Part shown: positions 17,910 through 27,171 of the stretch, piece after piece
How positions within the stretch are numbered: position 1 is the first letter of the stretch
Layout of the letters: each line of letters starts with the position of its first letter
From: a bacterium
Lineage (GTDB): Bacteria > Elusimicrobiota > Elusimicrobia > Elusimicrobiales > UBA9959
DNA length: 64,000 nt
Direction: 5' to 3'
NCBI GenBank assembly: GCA_021811185.1
Contig: JAJZPL010000009.1
Coordinates: forward strand, 36,481-100,480
Notes under the pieces: model-generated
Told to the model about the DNA's origin: nothing
The model's database searches: none
Seen by the model: only the letters and a program-made list of their open reading frames with translations
Translations under genes and position numbers: made by a program

Positions 17910-19260
17910 CGGCCGCCTTCTGCCATTTGCGGCGCTTTTTAAAAAAGATTTTAACCCCCGGCAAAATAGCGGCCAGCGAGATCAGGGCCGCCGAGGCGGC
18001 TACCGCGGAAATGCCGGAATACCTGGCCATCAGCGGAACTAAAGCCGCGTACGCCAGACCCGTGCCCAGGGTCAGATACATGTATGGTTCGTGACGATAC
18101 GCCCTGAGGTAGCAGGCCATCGCGGCCACCGGCAGCTGGAACATAGCCGCCAGCATGAACAACCCCAATGGCAGCGAGGCGGGCAGCCGGTGTATCCAGG
18201 CATAGTGGAGATAATGGAGCCCGGAAAGCAGGAGCACCACGGGCAGCAGCAGCCCCAGGGCGACCAGCGCCATCTGCCCGAAAGCCCTACGGAACAGCTT
18301 ATCCAGTTCCTCAAACCGCTTTTTTGCTATAAGCCAGCTGAATTCGGGGATCCGGCATCTCACCCAGTTGAGCGGGATATTCACCATGGCAGTCGTTATC
18401 GTGCCGATCACGCCCATTTGCCCTGCGACAACGGGGCCGCAGAAATAGAATAAGACCGGGGTGACGAACGCGGTAGTAAAATAACTGGACGCCACGCTCA
18501 CAGCAAGCCGCCATTGCAGCGGCCAGATCTTCGTCCGCCAGTCAATCAGGCCCCGGGGTTTTATGCGCAGCAGGACGTCGAAAAACTTCCGGTATTTGGC
18601 GAACAAGATCGAAACCATGATCGCGAACGAGGCCGCTGAAGCGGCTGCCGGCGCCCATAACCCTACCCCGGACAGGATAGCGGCCCAGGTCACCACGCTG
18701 CCTGCCGCCGCCTGCACGAGCCGGTATTTGCTGGTGGCATGCAGCTGGCCGCAGCCGTCGAGGATGTAAAGCGCCGGCGTCACAAAGAAATTAAGGTACC
18801 CCATAAGGCAGAACGCGAGCCAGGCCGAGGTCACCCCGCCCGGGGTCCCCGCCTTGGAATTGAAAAAGATCAGCCCGCCCGCCGCTACAGAAAAGAACGC
18901 CGCGCTGCCCACCCAGAAAAACCATTTATAAGCTATACGCAGCACTTCGGCCAATTCGCCCCGCCCCTGTTCCTCCCCGATAATGACGCCTTCCTCGTTC
19001 AGGCCCAGCTTCGCCCAGATATGCCCCGCCATCAGCTGAAACACCGACCCGGCCCCGAGTTCAAGCAGGTTGGCGAGAGCCAGTACGCCGTAGAAAGTAT
19101 AGTAATAACCCTGCTCCGGCGGCGTCAGGTAGGTTATTATCAGGAAAATGCTCAGCGGCCCGGCCAGGATGGACCAGCTGTAGGTAAGCACGGCAAAGAC
19201 TATGGCCCGGTTCACCCCGGCTTTTATGGCTAGCTCTTTCACGTTCTGTTTCAGGCCCAT
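17899..19260 (-). CDS. Wzx-type polysaccharide flippase (MOP superfamily)
   Basis: The protein is 453 residues with about twelve to fourteen hydrophobic segments spread along its length. The opening 'NRAIVFAVLTYSWSILAGPLSIFLIITYLTPPEQGYYYTF' style is typical of lipid-linked oligosaccharide flippases. It would move an undecaprenyl-linked glycan across the inner membrane. It lies 9 bp after a glycosyltransferase and is the last gene of the glycan block. No polymerase (Wzy) is visible in the window. Substrate assignment is not possible. Confidence 0.8.
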   Translation of the reverse strand: MGLKQNVKELAIKAGVNRAIVFAVLTYSWSILAGPLSIFLIITYLTPPEQGYYYTFYGVLALANLLELGAGSVFQLMAGHIWAKLGLNEEGVIIGEEQGRGELAEVLRIAYKWFFWVGSAAFFSVAAGGLIFFNSKAGTPGGVTSAWLAFCLMGYLNFFVTPALYILDGCGQLHATSKYRLVQAAAGSVVTWAAILSGVGLWAPAAASAASFAIMVSILFAKYRKFFDVLLRIKPRGLIDWRTKIWPLQWRLAVSVASSYFTTAFVTPVLFYFCGPVVAGQMGVIGTITTAMVNIPLNWVRCRIPEFSWLIAKKRFEELDKLFRRAFGQMALVALGLLLPVVLLLSGLHYLHYAWIHRLPASLPLGLFMLAAMFQLPVAAMACYLRAYRHEPYMYLTLGTGLAYAALVPLMARYSGISAVAASAALISLAAILPGVKIFFKKRRKWQKAAVTT

Positions 19261-19269
19261 AGAAAAATG

Positions 19270-20301
19270 TTAAAGACTATCTATAACTTCCAGGTATTTC
19301 CGCGTGAATATTTTTTCCGAAAAATTGTCCCTGACAAAACCCGCGGCCTCCAGGCCCACGGTCTTCCTGATTTCGGCCGAAGCGCCCAGCCGCCTTATAG
19401 CCTGCGCCCAGTCCTGCGGGCTGCGCGCGATATACCCGGTAACGCCTTCTTTTATAACTTCCAGGTGCGACTCCACCGGGCTGGCCACCACCGGGAGCCC
19501 CATCCCCATCATCAGCAAGGCCCGGCCGGCCGGCTTGGCCCGGTAAAAAGCGCCGCCGCAGTCCACGGGCACTATCCCGATATCGCACTTAGCTGTTTCC
19601 GCCAGCAAAGTGTCATAATCCCAGTCGACGAAACGGCAGGGCAGCTTCTGCCCGCCGATAAACTCCCCGACGGTCCGTGGGACCTTCCCGAGGTAGCGCC
19701 CCTGCGGCGCCGCGGACGTTATCAAGACCAGTTCGTACCCGCCCTCGCCGGCCAGTTCGTCGAGGGCCCGCCCCATGGCCCGGAACCCGTGCAGGCTGGA
19801 CGCGTTGCCGAACCAGGCGATCCGGCATGGCTTTTTCTGCTCGTAAGCCGCGCGGAACGCCAGGATATCGTCCGTGATCGCATCGGTCACTACCGAGGAA
19901 TTCTTGTTCAGCTCCGTGAATTTGCGCAGAAGCGCGGAACTGCCGACGACCATGCGCTCGCATTTCCCTATCATTTTGCCGAGCCTGCGGAATTGACCTT
20001 CGACGAGGCTTAACTTCAGGCGGTAATAGATCCTGCCCGGCAGGAGGTAGTTGGAGTAGGGAAAAGTAAGGACGTCGTCGACGCTGTCGCCGATTAGCGG
20101 GACCCCCGCGGCATGAAGGCGCTCAAGGATCCGCTCGTTGCGCAGGGCGATCGGGATTATCACGGCGTCATACTTCCCGTTTTCGGCCCAATATTGCGCC
20201 GTATGCCCGGAACCGGGCAGATTTCTTATCAGGACGTCGTAGCGCCACCGGTGCATCACGTGCCCCGGGTCGGCGTCAAAAGGTATGATCCCGATATTCA
20301 T
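19270..20301 (-). CDS. Glycosyltransferase (GT-B fold, group 1-like)
   Basis: The protein is 343 residues. The C-terminal half carries the pattern of GT4-type enzymes: IAWFGNASSLHGFRAMGRAL, then CDIGIVPVDCGGAFYRAKPAGRALLMMGMGLPVVASPV, where the retaining GT-B donor site usually lies. The N-terminal half is shorter and less typical. It is cytosolic. It is placed between a GT2 enzyme and the flippase, so it probably adds a sugar to the same lipid-linked glycan. The ribosome site is weak. The acceptor and donor are unknown. Confidence 0.75.
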   Translation of the reverse strand: MNIGIIPFDADPGHVMHRWRYDVLIRNLPGSGHTAQYWAENGKYDAVIIPIALRNERILERLHAAGVPLIGDSVDDVLTFPYSNYLLPGRIYYRLKLSLVEGQFRRLGKMIGKCERMVVGSSALLRKFTELNKNSSVVTDAITDDILAFRAAYEQKKPCRIAWFGNASSLHGFRAMGRALDELAGEGGYELVLITSAAPQGRYLGKVPRTVGEFIGGQKLPCRFVDWDYDTLLAETAKCDIGIVPVDCGGAFYRAKPAGRALLMMGMGLPVVASPVESHLEVIKEGVTGYIARSPQDWAQAIRRLGASAEIRKTVGLEAAGFVRDNFSEKIFTRKYLEVIDSL

Positions 20302-20332
20302 AAATTAAGCATCGAACGCCCTGCGGGCTGGA

Positions 20333-21313
20333 TCACGGCCGGCTGCCGCGCCGCCGTCTCCCCCAGTATAATATTTTTAAAATTATATGCGACAGAATTA
20401 CCGCGTTGATATAGGCGAATTCCCGCAGGGAAATGCCGCTTTTTTCATACATTGCGCGCGTCAGCCGGAAAAAGTGCCGCTTGTGCCGTATTATTATGGA
20501 TTTATAAATGTTTATAAGCTGGCCGAGCACCACCCGTTTTCGCCACAGCGCCAGTTCAGCCGCGGTGAACAGCCCGGTCTTGACGGCCATCTCGTAGGGG
20601 CGGACGAACCAGTCCATATGGTTGAGCAGCATTTCACTGTTCCGGCTGTAGTTCTGGATCAGGTTGTTCTCGTGGATCCTGTACGCCGAGACCGGTTTCC
20701 CGATATAGCCGACGTCGCCGGACAGGCACATCTCCAGAAAAAGCTCCGAATCGCAGGCGATATTGTACTCGTTCGAAAAGGCGTTCAGCTTAATTGCCAG
20801 CGGCCGGTTAAAGAGCACATTGCAAAGCATGAAATCCTGCGGCCCTACGGCGTCGCGCGTTAAAAAAATAGTTTTCCCGCTTTGATTCCTTCCGAAAGGA
20901 AGGTCCAGGGGCGTGTCCGTCTTCCCGGTGCGCCGGTACCCGTTGGCATAGACCAGCATCGTTTTCGGGAATTCATTGATAAGCCGCACCGCCTCCGCGA
21001 TGTAGTCCGGATCCAGCAAGAGATCGTCGTCAGAAAGCAATAAGAACCATTCGCCGGCGGTATGTTCCAGCAGCGCTTTTCTCCAATTGCCTACCATGCC
21101 TAGGTTCGAGCTGTTTTTAAAGTAGCGGAACCTCGGGTCGCCCGTGTAGCCGGAGACAGCAGCCTGGGTACCGTCCGTAGAGGCGTTGTCGGCCACGACT
21201 ACCTCAAGGTTCGGATAGGTCTGGGCCAGCGCCGAGTCGATAGCTTCCTTAAGCAGCGCGGCGCGGTTGTAGGTGGGGATGATAATGCTCACCAGCGGCG
21301 CGGCGGCGCTCAT
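20333..21313 (-). CDS. Glycosyltransferase family 2
   Basis: The protein is 326 residues. It has a GT-A fold: LVSIIIPTYNRAALLKEAIDS at the N-terminus, VVVADNASTDGTQ and the metal-binding LLLSDDDLLLDPDYI. It starts from ATG with GGGAGGAT in front. It would transfer a sugar from a nucleotide donor at the inner face of the membrane. It lies downstream of a B12-radical SAM gene (57-bp gap) and upstream of the GT-B enzyme. The sugar specificity cannot be read from the sequence. Confidence 0.9.
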   Translation of the reverse strand: MSAAAPLVSIIIPTYNRAALLKEAIDSALAQTYPNLEVVVADNASTDGTQAAVSGYTGDPRFRYFKNSSNLGMVGNWRKALLEHTAGEWFLLLSDDDLLLDPDYIAEAVRLINEFPKTMLVYANGYRRTGKTDTPLDLPFGRNQSGKTIFLTRDAVGPQDFMLCNVLFNRPLAIKLNAFSNEYNIACDSELFLEMCLSGDVGYIGKPVSAYRIHENNLIQNYSRNSEMLLNHMDWFVRPYEMAVKTGLFTAAELALWRKRVVLGQLINIYKSIIIRHKRHFFRLTRAMYEKSGISLREFAYINAVILSHIILKILYWGRRRRGSRP

Positions 21314-21370
21314 TGGATCCTCCCGGAGATATTTTTCCGTATCATATTAATCCCTGCCGGATTTTCCGGA

Positions 21371-22690
21371 TCATGCCCTGCCGCTGCGCAGCCGCGCGCC
21401 GAGCGTTTCTGCCAGCCTGGCAAGCCTGCGCCTTATCCGGTACCCGACGCTGACGCGCATGCTCTCCCGTATCATCCTGTCCACGTACGCGTAATCCACG
21501 CCCTTGATCTTGGCGCCGCTCCCGGCGCTTCTCCGGTAGCCTTCCGCGGAGGTGATTAGACTAAGGTCGCGCTCCATGCAGTAGGCGTAGAGATCGCTTC
21601 CCGGGGCCGGGGTGAAAACCGAAGGACTGTACATATCCGGCCGTATCTTGCGCATCATGGCCGCCGTCTGGGACATCTCTTCCCTGGTCTCGGTAGGAAG
21701 GCCGAACATATAGTTCGCGAAGATCTTTATGCCGAGGCGTCTGCAGATAGAGGCGGCCTCCAGGTTCTGCGCTACCGTCACCCCTTTCCGGATAAACTGC
21801 AGGACCCTGTCGCTTCCGCTCTCAAAACCGATATAGACCCAGGTAAGCCCGGCCTCCCGCAGGCGCCGCATCAGGTCGTGGCGCCGGCAGATGATGTCGG
21901 CCCTGCTCTGGCACACGAAAGGCTGGGTAAGGCCTCTCGCCTTTTTCTTCTCGCAGAATTCGCCGGCCCATTCGTGGTACTGCGTGAAGCAGTCGTCATG
22001 TATCATGAACGACTTCATGCCGTACTCGCGCGAAAGGTTTTCCAGTTCGTCCAGGACGTTACCGATGCTTCTCCTGCGCACCTTGTTCCCGAACACGGCG
22101 CGCTCGGCCGGCTGGCAGAAAGAGCAGTTATAAAGACAGCCGCGGGAGGCGGTTATGGAAAAGTACGGCGCGGGCATATCCCAAAGCCCGGTGGATTCCC
22201 CCTCGGGGGCCAGGCTCCTGTCCACGAAGGGCAGCGCGTCCAGGTCCGGCGGCATCTCTCCCCGTATAATCCTGGGCGCCGACCGCAAATCTTCCAGCAC
22301 CAGCGGGAGGGTAACCTCGGCCTCGTGCGTAAAAACGTGGTCGAATTCAGCGGCCCCGGCGGTCTCCTGGGTCATCAGCGTCGCATGCGGGCCGCCGGCT
22401 ATCACGCGGAGCGCGGGATCTTTTTTCTTGATGAGCCCCGCGATCCGGCGCGCAGCGGTGAAATCCACGGTAGCGACGGAGATGAGCGCGGCCTCGAACT
22501 CCGAGGCGCCGATAAAACTTTCAACCTCTTCCCAACTGGCCAGCTTCCGGCAGTCCAGGTAGACAATGGTATGCCCGGCACGCTTCAGCAGGGCGCTGAT
22601 TATACCGGTCCCATGGTGGAACCAGTTCGCGCCGGCGCGGTAGGAGCCGAAACCGTCGGCTAACCCGGGGTATATTAACAGTAGTTTCAT
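21371..22690 (-). CDS. B12-binding radical SAM enzyme
   Basis: The protein is 439 residues. The N-terminal cobalamin-binding Rossmann region (about 1-140) has SALLKRAGHTIVYLD and VIAGGPHATLM. The radical SAM core has TASRGCLYNCSFCQP (CxxxCxxC). This architecture belongs to the HpnP/BchE/hopanoid-like class B enzymes that methylate or rearrange lipids, sugars or cofactors. Its start overlaps the trmL stop (ATGA). The glycan context suggests action on a sugar or lipid carrier, which is inference. Confidence 0.88.
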   Translation of the reverse strand: MKLLLIYPGLADGFGSYRAGANWFHHGTGIISALLKRAGHTIVYLDCRKLASWEEVESFIGASEFEAALISVATVDFTAARRIAGLIKKKDPALRVIAGGPHATLMTQETAGAAEFDHVFTHEAEVTLPLVLEDLRSAPRIIRGEMPPDLDALPFVDRSLAPEGESTGLWDMPAPYFSITASRGCLYNCSFCQPAERAVFGNKVRRRSIGNVLDELENLSREYGMKSFMIHDDCFTQYHEWAGEFCEKKKARGLTQPFVCQSRADIICRRHDLMRRLREAGLTWVYIGFESGSDRVLQFIRKGVTVAQNLEAASICRRLGIKIFANYMFGLPTETREEMSQTAAMMRKIRPDMYSPSVFTPAPGSDLYAYCMERDLSLITSAEGYRRSAGSGAKIKGVDYAYVDRMIRESMRVSVGYRIRRRLARLAETLGARLRSGRA

Positions 22691-23145
22691 AAAGGTACCG
22701 CCGTACGCCTGAGCCCCTCGTAAAGGGCTATGCCGGCGGAGGTGGAGAGGTTGAGGGAGCGGACGCGGTCGGAGCTCATCGGGATCCTGTAGATCCGGTC
22801 CGCGTATTTTTCGTAGATGCTGTCGGGGAAGCCCGCCGTCTCGGCGCCGAAGATAAGGCAGGAGTCCTCCAGGTACGGGGCCTCCCAGTAAGTTCTCCCG
22901 CCGCGCGTCGAGAAGAAAAGCAGCGAGGGATTTTCGGGCAGGGTCTTCAGGAAGGACTCGAAGTCCGCGTGCACCGAATATTTCAGGAACTGCCAGTAAT
23001 CCAGGCCCGAGCGCCGGATCTCCTTGGAATTTATCTCAAAGCCCATCTTCCCCACGAAAGCCAGCTCCGTGCCGGTGGCCACGCAGGTACGGCCAATGTT
23101 GCCGGCGTTCCAGGGTATGTCGGGATTTATCAAAACGATCTTCAT
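22687..23145 (-). CDS. trmL: tRNA (cytidine(34)-2'-O)-methyltransferase
   Basis: The protein is 152 residues, the size of the smallest SPOUT enzymes. INPDIPWNAGNIGRTC at the N-terminus, LIFGAETAGFP in the middle and IPMSSDRVRSLNLSTSAGIAL at the C-terminal knot are the family's three motifs. It methylates the wobble ribose of certain leucine tRNAs. It is wedged between asnB and the radical SAM gene with 4-bp overlaps on both sides, so it is translated with the glycan genes despite having no evident link to them. Confidence 0.93.
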   Translation of the reverse strand: MKIVLINPDIPWNAGNIGRTCVATGTELAFVGKMGFEINSKEIRRSGLDYWQFLKYSVHADFESFLKTLPENPSLLFFSTRGGRTYWEAPYLEDSCLIFGAETAGFPDSIYEKYADRIYRIPMSSDRVRSLNLSTSAGIALYEGLRRTAVPL

Positions 23146-25046
23146 AATTTAAAGTCGTCGGCGAATTCCTTGTGCCAAAGCTCCAGCATCAGCAGCGCCC
23201 ACAGTTTGTAGCCGTGGTCGCGGGCGCCGCTCTGGTGCTCGTCCCACAGCCTGAACAAGTGCTCTTTGTTGAAATACCCGCGGCCCAGCGCCTTGGCGGA
23301 CAGGCAGGTGCCGGCCCAGTACTCCTTCAACTCGCCCCTGAACCAGGGGCCCAGCGGGATGCCGAAGCCCATCTTGCCGCGCGAATAAATCTGCTTCGGG
23401 AGCATGTCCTTGAAGGTTTCCTTCAGGATCCACTTGGTCCCGTTCACGCCCTTCAACTTCAAATGCTCTGGCAGGCTGAAGGCGAACTCTATGACCTTGT
23501 GGTCGAGGAACGGCGACCTGGCCTCCAGCGAGTTGGCCATGGAAGCTATGTCCATCTTGGTCATAAGGCATTCGGGCAGGTAGGAGTGGAAGTCCACGTA
23601 ACTGAGGACGTTCTGCAGGTCCTGTCCTTCCGGGATCTTGTAAAGCCCGGTGATGTATTTTTCGCCGTAGCGCAGATCCGCGCCCAGCGCGTTCTCGAAC
23701 GCCTGGCTGAACAGCCCCTGTTTCTCGTCGGGCCCGAAGTAGGAGACCGTGGACAGGTAGCGCCGGGCCGGGTCCTGCATCATTGACGCGGCCAGGAATT
23801 TCCTGGCCCGCCAGAAAACGCCGTAAGGCGCTTTCTGCGGGAACAGCTTGGCGGCCCCCAGCAGCGTTTTTTTAACGCCGTCCGGCATCACCCTCAGGTA
23901 CGAATCCAGCTTCATCGCCACGTACCGCAGGTACCCGCCGAAAGCCTCGTCCCCGCCGTCGCCGTTCAGCGCCACCGTTACGGACTTGCGCGTTTCGCGG
24001 GAAACGAAATAGGAAGGCAGCGCGCTGGAGTCGGCATACGGCTCGCCGTAGTGGCGAACGAGCTTTTCCAGCACGTCCACCATGTTGGCTTCCACCACGA
24101 ACTCGGTGTGCCTGGTGCCGTACATCTCCGCCACCTGTTTGGCGTAGCCGAGCTCGGAGAACGCGGCCTCTTTGAAACCTATCGAGAAAGTTTTGACCGG
24201 CGCGGAGGAGCTCTTGGCCATCAGGGCCACGACCACCGAGGAGTCGATGCCGCCGGACAGGAAGGCGCCCAGCGGGACTTCCGAGATCAGGCGGATCCTG
24301 GTGGCTTCCAGCAGCTCGGCGCAGAGCCGCTCTTTTATCTCCGGGAGCGGCAGGTCGAGCTTCTCCGCTCCCAGCGGCAGGTCCCAGTATTTCTCGATCT
24401 CCACCTTACCGTCCTCGAACGTGAGCACCGAGGCGGGCTCCAGCTTTTTAACGCCTTTGAAGATGCTGAGCGGGCTGGGGATATATTGAAGCGTAAGGTA
24501 GGCGTCCACCGCGCGCAGGTCCACCTCGCGGGGAATGCCAGGGGCGGCCAGCAGCGCCCGCAGCTCCGAGGCGAAAGAAACGGCGCCCGGCGTTACGGAG
24601 TAAAAAAGCGGTTTCTTGCCCATGCGGTCGCGCGCCAGCAGCAGCCGGTCCCGCTTCTTATCCCAGATGGCGATGGCGAACATACCGCGCAGGTCCTTTA
24701 CGAAATCCTTACCCTTCTCCTCGTAAAGGTGGACGATGGTCTCGGTGTCGGACTTGGTCTTGAACACGTGGCCCTGCCCGATAAGCTTGTCCCTGAGTTC
24801 CTGGAAATTGTAGATCTCGCCGTTGAAAACTATCCAGACGGAGCCGTCCTCGTTGGAGATGGGCTGGTGGCCGGTGCTGACGTCTATGATAGAAAGCCGG
24901 CGCATGGCCAGGCCCACGGTATCTTTCTCGTAATAGCCCTCGTCGTCCGGGCCGCGGTGAGCTATCAGGTCGTTCATGGCCTTGAGCGCGGCGCGCTCTA
25001 CCGGCAGGCCGGAACCGTAATTATATATTCCGCAGATTCCGCACAT
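23142..25046 (-). CDS. asnB: Asparagine synthase (glutamine-hydrolysing)
   Basis: The protein is 634 residues. An N-terminal glutaminase with catalytic Cys2 (MCGICGIYNYGSG), RGPDDEG and GEIYNFQELR is followed by an ATP-pyrophosphatase synthase domain with FLSGGIDSSVVVAL and ALNGDGGDEAFGGY. The length fits the Gram-positive/exopolysaccharide-linked AsnB group, which is often found in capsule clusters and may amidate sugars or peptides. It lies 3 bp after a GT4 gene with a GGGAGC site. Whether it makes asparagine or modifies the glycan is open. Confidence 0.92.
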   Translation of the reverse strand: MCGICGIYNYGSGLPVERAALKAMNDLIAHRGPDDEGYYEKDTVGLAMRRLSIIDVSTGHQPISNEDGSVWIVFNGEIYNFQELRDKLIGQGHVFKTKSDTETIVHLYEEKGKDFVKDLRGMFAIAIWDKKRDRLLLARDRMGKKPLFYSVTPGAVSFASELRALLAAPGIPREVDLRAVDAYLTLQYIPSPLSIFKGVKKLEPASVLTFEDGKVEIEKYWDLPLGAEKLDLPLPEIKERLCAELLEATRIRLISEVPLGAFLSGGIDSSVVVALMAKSSSAPVKTFSIGFKEAAFSELGYAKQVAEMYGTRHTEFVVEANMVDVLEKLVRHYGEPYADSSALPSYFVSRETRKSVTVALNGDGGDEAFGGYLRYVAMKLDSYLRVMPDGVKKTLLGAAKLFPQKAPYGVFWRARKFLAASMMQDPARRYLSTVSYFGPDEKQGLFSQAFENALGADLRYGEKYITGLYKIPEGQDLQNVLSYVDFHSYLPECLMTKMDIASMANSLEARSPFLDHKVIEFAFSLPEHLKLKGVNGTKWILKETFKDMLPKQIYSRGKMGFGIPLGPWFRGELKEYWAGTCLSAKALGRGYFNKEHLFRLWDEHQSGARDHGYKLWALLMLELWHKEFADDFKL

Positions 25047-25049
25047 AGT

Positions 25050-26171
25050 TCAGCTCCCGTATACCGCCAGCAAGTCGTCGGCCACGCGGGCCATGGAATA
25101 TTTTTCCACGGCGGTCTTGCGCGCCCGCTCCCCCAGCTTCACCGCCAGGGAGCGGTCGGCCAGGAAGCCGCGCAGACAGTCCTTGATCTCCTGGCGGCTG
25201 CGCGGGTCGAACAGGCAGCCGCTCGCGCCCTGCTCCACGGCCTCGCCGGCGCTCCCGGCGCGGCTGGCGATCACGGCCACGCCGCAGGCCATGGCCTCCA
25301 GCATGGAGTTGGAAAGCCCGCCGGAGACGGACGGCAGCATGAAAACGTCCGCCGCGCGGTAATAGGGCAGCAGGTCGTCTTTCGGCCCGGCCAGGGTTAC
25401 GCTGCCGGCCAGCCCCATGTCGGCTACGGACCGGCGCAGCGCGGCCTCTTCGGACCCGCCGCCGACTATCAGCAGGCGCGCCCTCGGCGGCACGGCTTCC
25501 TCGCTGAAGATCTCGGCCCAGGCTTCCACGAACCCCCTCACGCGCGTCACGGACGAAAGGCGGCCCACGCAGAGAAAGACCGTGGCATTGTCCAGGCCTA
25601 TGGCCGTCTTGGCGTTTATCTTCTCGTTATAAAGCGGCGGCGTGTAGCGGCCCGTATCCACGCCGTTGCGGAAAGAATGCGTTCGCAGCCCGGAGAAGTG
25701 GGGGTCGGCCTTCAGCCTGTCGCCTTCCTCCTTGTTCATCACCAGCAGCTCCGCGCCGGCGCTCCGCAGCAGGGCCAGCTTCACGCGCCCCGCCAGGCTC
25801 CCCGGCAAAAGCGAGGCCTCGCCAGCGGCCCCGGTCCTTACCAGGGTTTTCCTGCCGGTCAGCCTGGCGGCCAGCGCGGCCGCGGCGCAGGAGGCCAGCG
25901 GCGAATACACGGCCTGGTACTCCGACTTGTGCGAGAGCAGCCAGAAAAAACTTTTAAGCCCGAAAGCGGTTTCGCCCGTGCCGGAGAGCCTCTTTATCGC
26001 CACGCCGTCCAGCAGCTCTTCCGCCGGCAGGCCGGCGGGCCGCCCGGTAAGCACGGTCACTTTTACGCCGCGCCCGGCCAGGGCCCTGGCGAGCTCGAGC
26101 GCCTGCTTTTCCGCCCCGCCCAGCGCCGGGTGGAACGCGCGGCTCAGCATCACCAGCGAAGTTACTCTCAC
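25050..26171 (-). CDS. Glycosyltransferase family 4
   Basis: The protein is 373 residues from a GTG at 26171 that overlaps the preceding stop (GTGA) and has AAGGA in front; a longer frame upstream is only read-through. The N-terminal SRAFHPALGGAEKQALELARAL is the GT4 acceptor-side signature. FLCVGRLSSVTRVRGFVEAW opens the donor domain and VFMLPSVSGGLSNSMLEAMACGVAVIAS holds the E-x7-E-type donor site. It probably acts in the surface-glycan pathway with AsnB and the flippases. Confidence 0.92.
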   Translation of the reverse strand: MRVTSLVMLSRAFHPALGGAEKQALELARALAGRGVKVTVLTGRPAGLPAEELLDGVAIKRLSGTGETAFGLKSFFWLLSHKSEYQAVYSPLASCAAAALAARLTGRKTLVRTGAAGEASLLPGSLAGRVKLALLRSAGAELLVMNKEEGDRLKADPHFSGLRTHSFRNGVDTGRYTPPLYNEKINAKTAIGLDNATVFLCVGRLSSVTRVRGFVEAWAEIFSEEAVPPRARLLIVGGGSEEAALRRSVADMGLAGSVTLAGPKDDLLPYYRAADVFMLPSVSGGLSNSMLEAMACGVAVIASRAGSAGEAVEQGASGCLFDPRSRQEIKDCLRGFLADRSLAVKLGERARKTAVEKYSMARVADDLLAVYGS

Positions 26172-27157
26172 GCGGCGTCCTTCGGAGAGGAGAATTGCTT
26201 CCAGACCTTGCCGAGAGAATGCCCCATCTGGTAAACGAACGCCAGGCCCAGCAGCGTGATCATCATATAACTCAGCACATGGGCGTAGGAGGCGTAGGCA
26301 AAGCCCACGTTCCCGGGAACGCCCCAGGTAACCAGCACCCTGGTAAGGGTGAATTCGAAATTGCCGAAGTAGCCAGGCATGCCCGGCACCGAGGCGGCTA
26401 CCGCGCCGGTGAACACCAGGGCCATGCAGCGGTACATATCCAGCACGCCGCCCAGCCCGAAAGCGAGCCCTATCCAGTAGTAATTCAGCGCGTCCATCAG
26501 CCACTGGCCGGCCGCGTACAGGAAGATCAGCGCGCCGCTCCTGAAGGAGTGGAAACCCTTCACGCCCATGGCCACTCTTTCGAACAGCAGCCGCAGGCGC
26601 GGGAACCGCGCGAAGAAACCGGAGAACCAGTGGTGGGCGATCAGTTCGTCGGAGAAGATCAGCGCGGCCATGGCGGCCGTCACGCCGCCGAACAGCGTCC
26701 ACATCACGCTGTGGTAATTCAGGAAGCCGCCGGTGATGCCGCCCAGCCAGGCCGCCGCGGCGAACAGCGCGAACAGCACCAGCACGTCCAGCGCGCGTTC
26801 CACCAGGATGGTGGCCAGAACGGTAAGCAGCGGGATGCCGAAAAGCCCGGCGCCGAAAGTTGCGCGGGCCAGTTCCCCCAGGCGCATCGGCAGCAGGTTG
26901 TTCAGAGCGAGCCCGGCGGCCTGCAGCTTGAAAGCGTCCGCCAGCCGCACCGGCTTCGAGGGGTTCAGCAGCAAGCGCCAGCGCGCCGCGCGGAACAGCA
27001 GCTCAGCCAGGGTGGTGAGCACGAACGGGACGATGAAGACCGCCCTGACCTTGGAATAGATGGCGAGCAGGTTCCGGAAGTCGATGCTGCGGAAAGCGAA
27101 ATAAAGCAGCACTGCCCCTATAAGGAAGCCCGCTATTATGGAAATTTTCGCTTTCAT
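26168..27157 (-). CDS. LPG-synthase-TM/UPF0104 family membrane flippase
   Basis: The protein is 329 residues from ATG 27157 (AAAGG in front). About eight transmembrane helices are seen, with the family pattern LAFRSIDFRNLLAIYSKVR near the N-terminus, LNNLLPMRLGELARA and FTGAVAASVPGMPGYFGNFE. Members of this family flip or scramble lipids and are often paired with glycosyltransferases. It overlaps the GT4 gene and follows the M3 peptidase gene by 14 bp. The likely role is lipid-carrier handling in the glycan pathway. Confidence 0.85.
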   Translation of the reverse strand: MKAKISIIAGFLIGAVLLYFAFRSIDFRNLLAIYSKVRAVFIVPFVLTTLAELLFRAARWRLLLNPSKPVRLADAFKLQAAGLALNNLLPMRLGELARATFGAGLFGIPLLTVLATILVERALDVLVLFALFAAAAWLGGITGGFLNYHSVMWTLFGGVTAAMAALIFSDELIAHHWFSGFFARFPRLRLLFERVAMGVKGFHSFRSGALIFLYAAGQWLMDALNYYWIGLAFGLGGVLDMYRCMALVFTGAVAASVPGMPGYFGNFEFTLTRVLVTWGVPGNVGFAYASYAHVLSYMMITLLGLAFVYQMGHSLGKVWKQFSSPKDAA

Positions 27158-27171
27158 AGCCTTTCTCTCCC

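Noticed and set aside
24051-26234. Long plus-strand open frame opposite asnB and the GT4 gene
   Set aside because: It spans two well-supported minus-strand genes and their junction, with low-complexity translation.
26172-26702. N-terminal extension of the GT4 gene
   Set aside because: The extension reads through the upstream flippase gene in another frame; the GTG at 26171 with AAGGA and a GTGA overlap gives a normal GT4 N-terminus.
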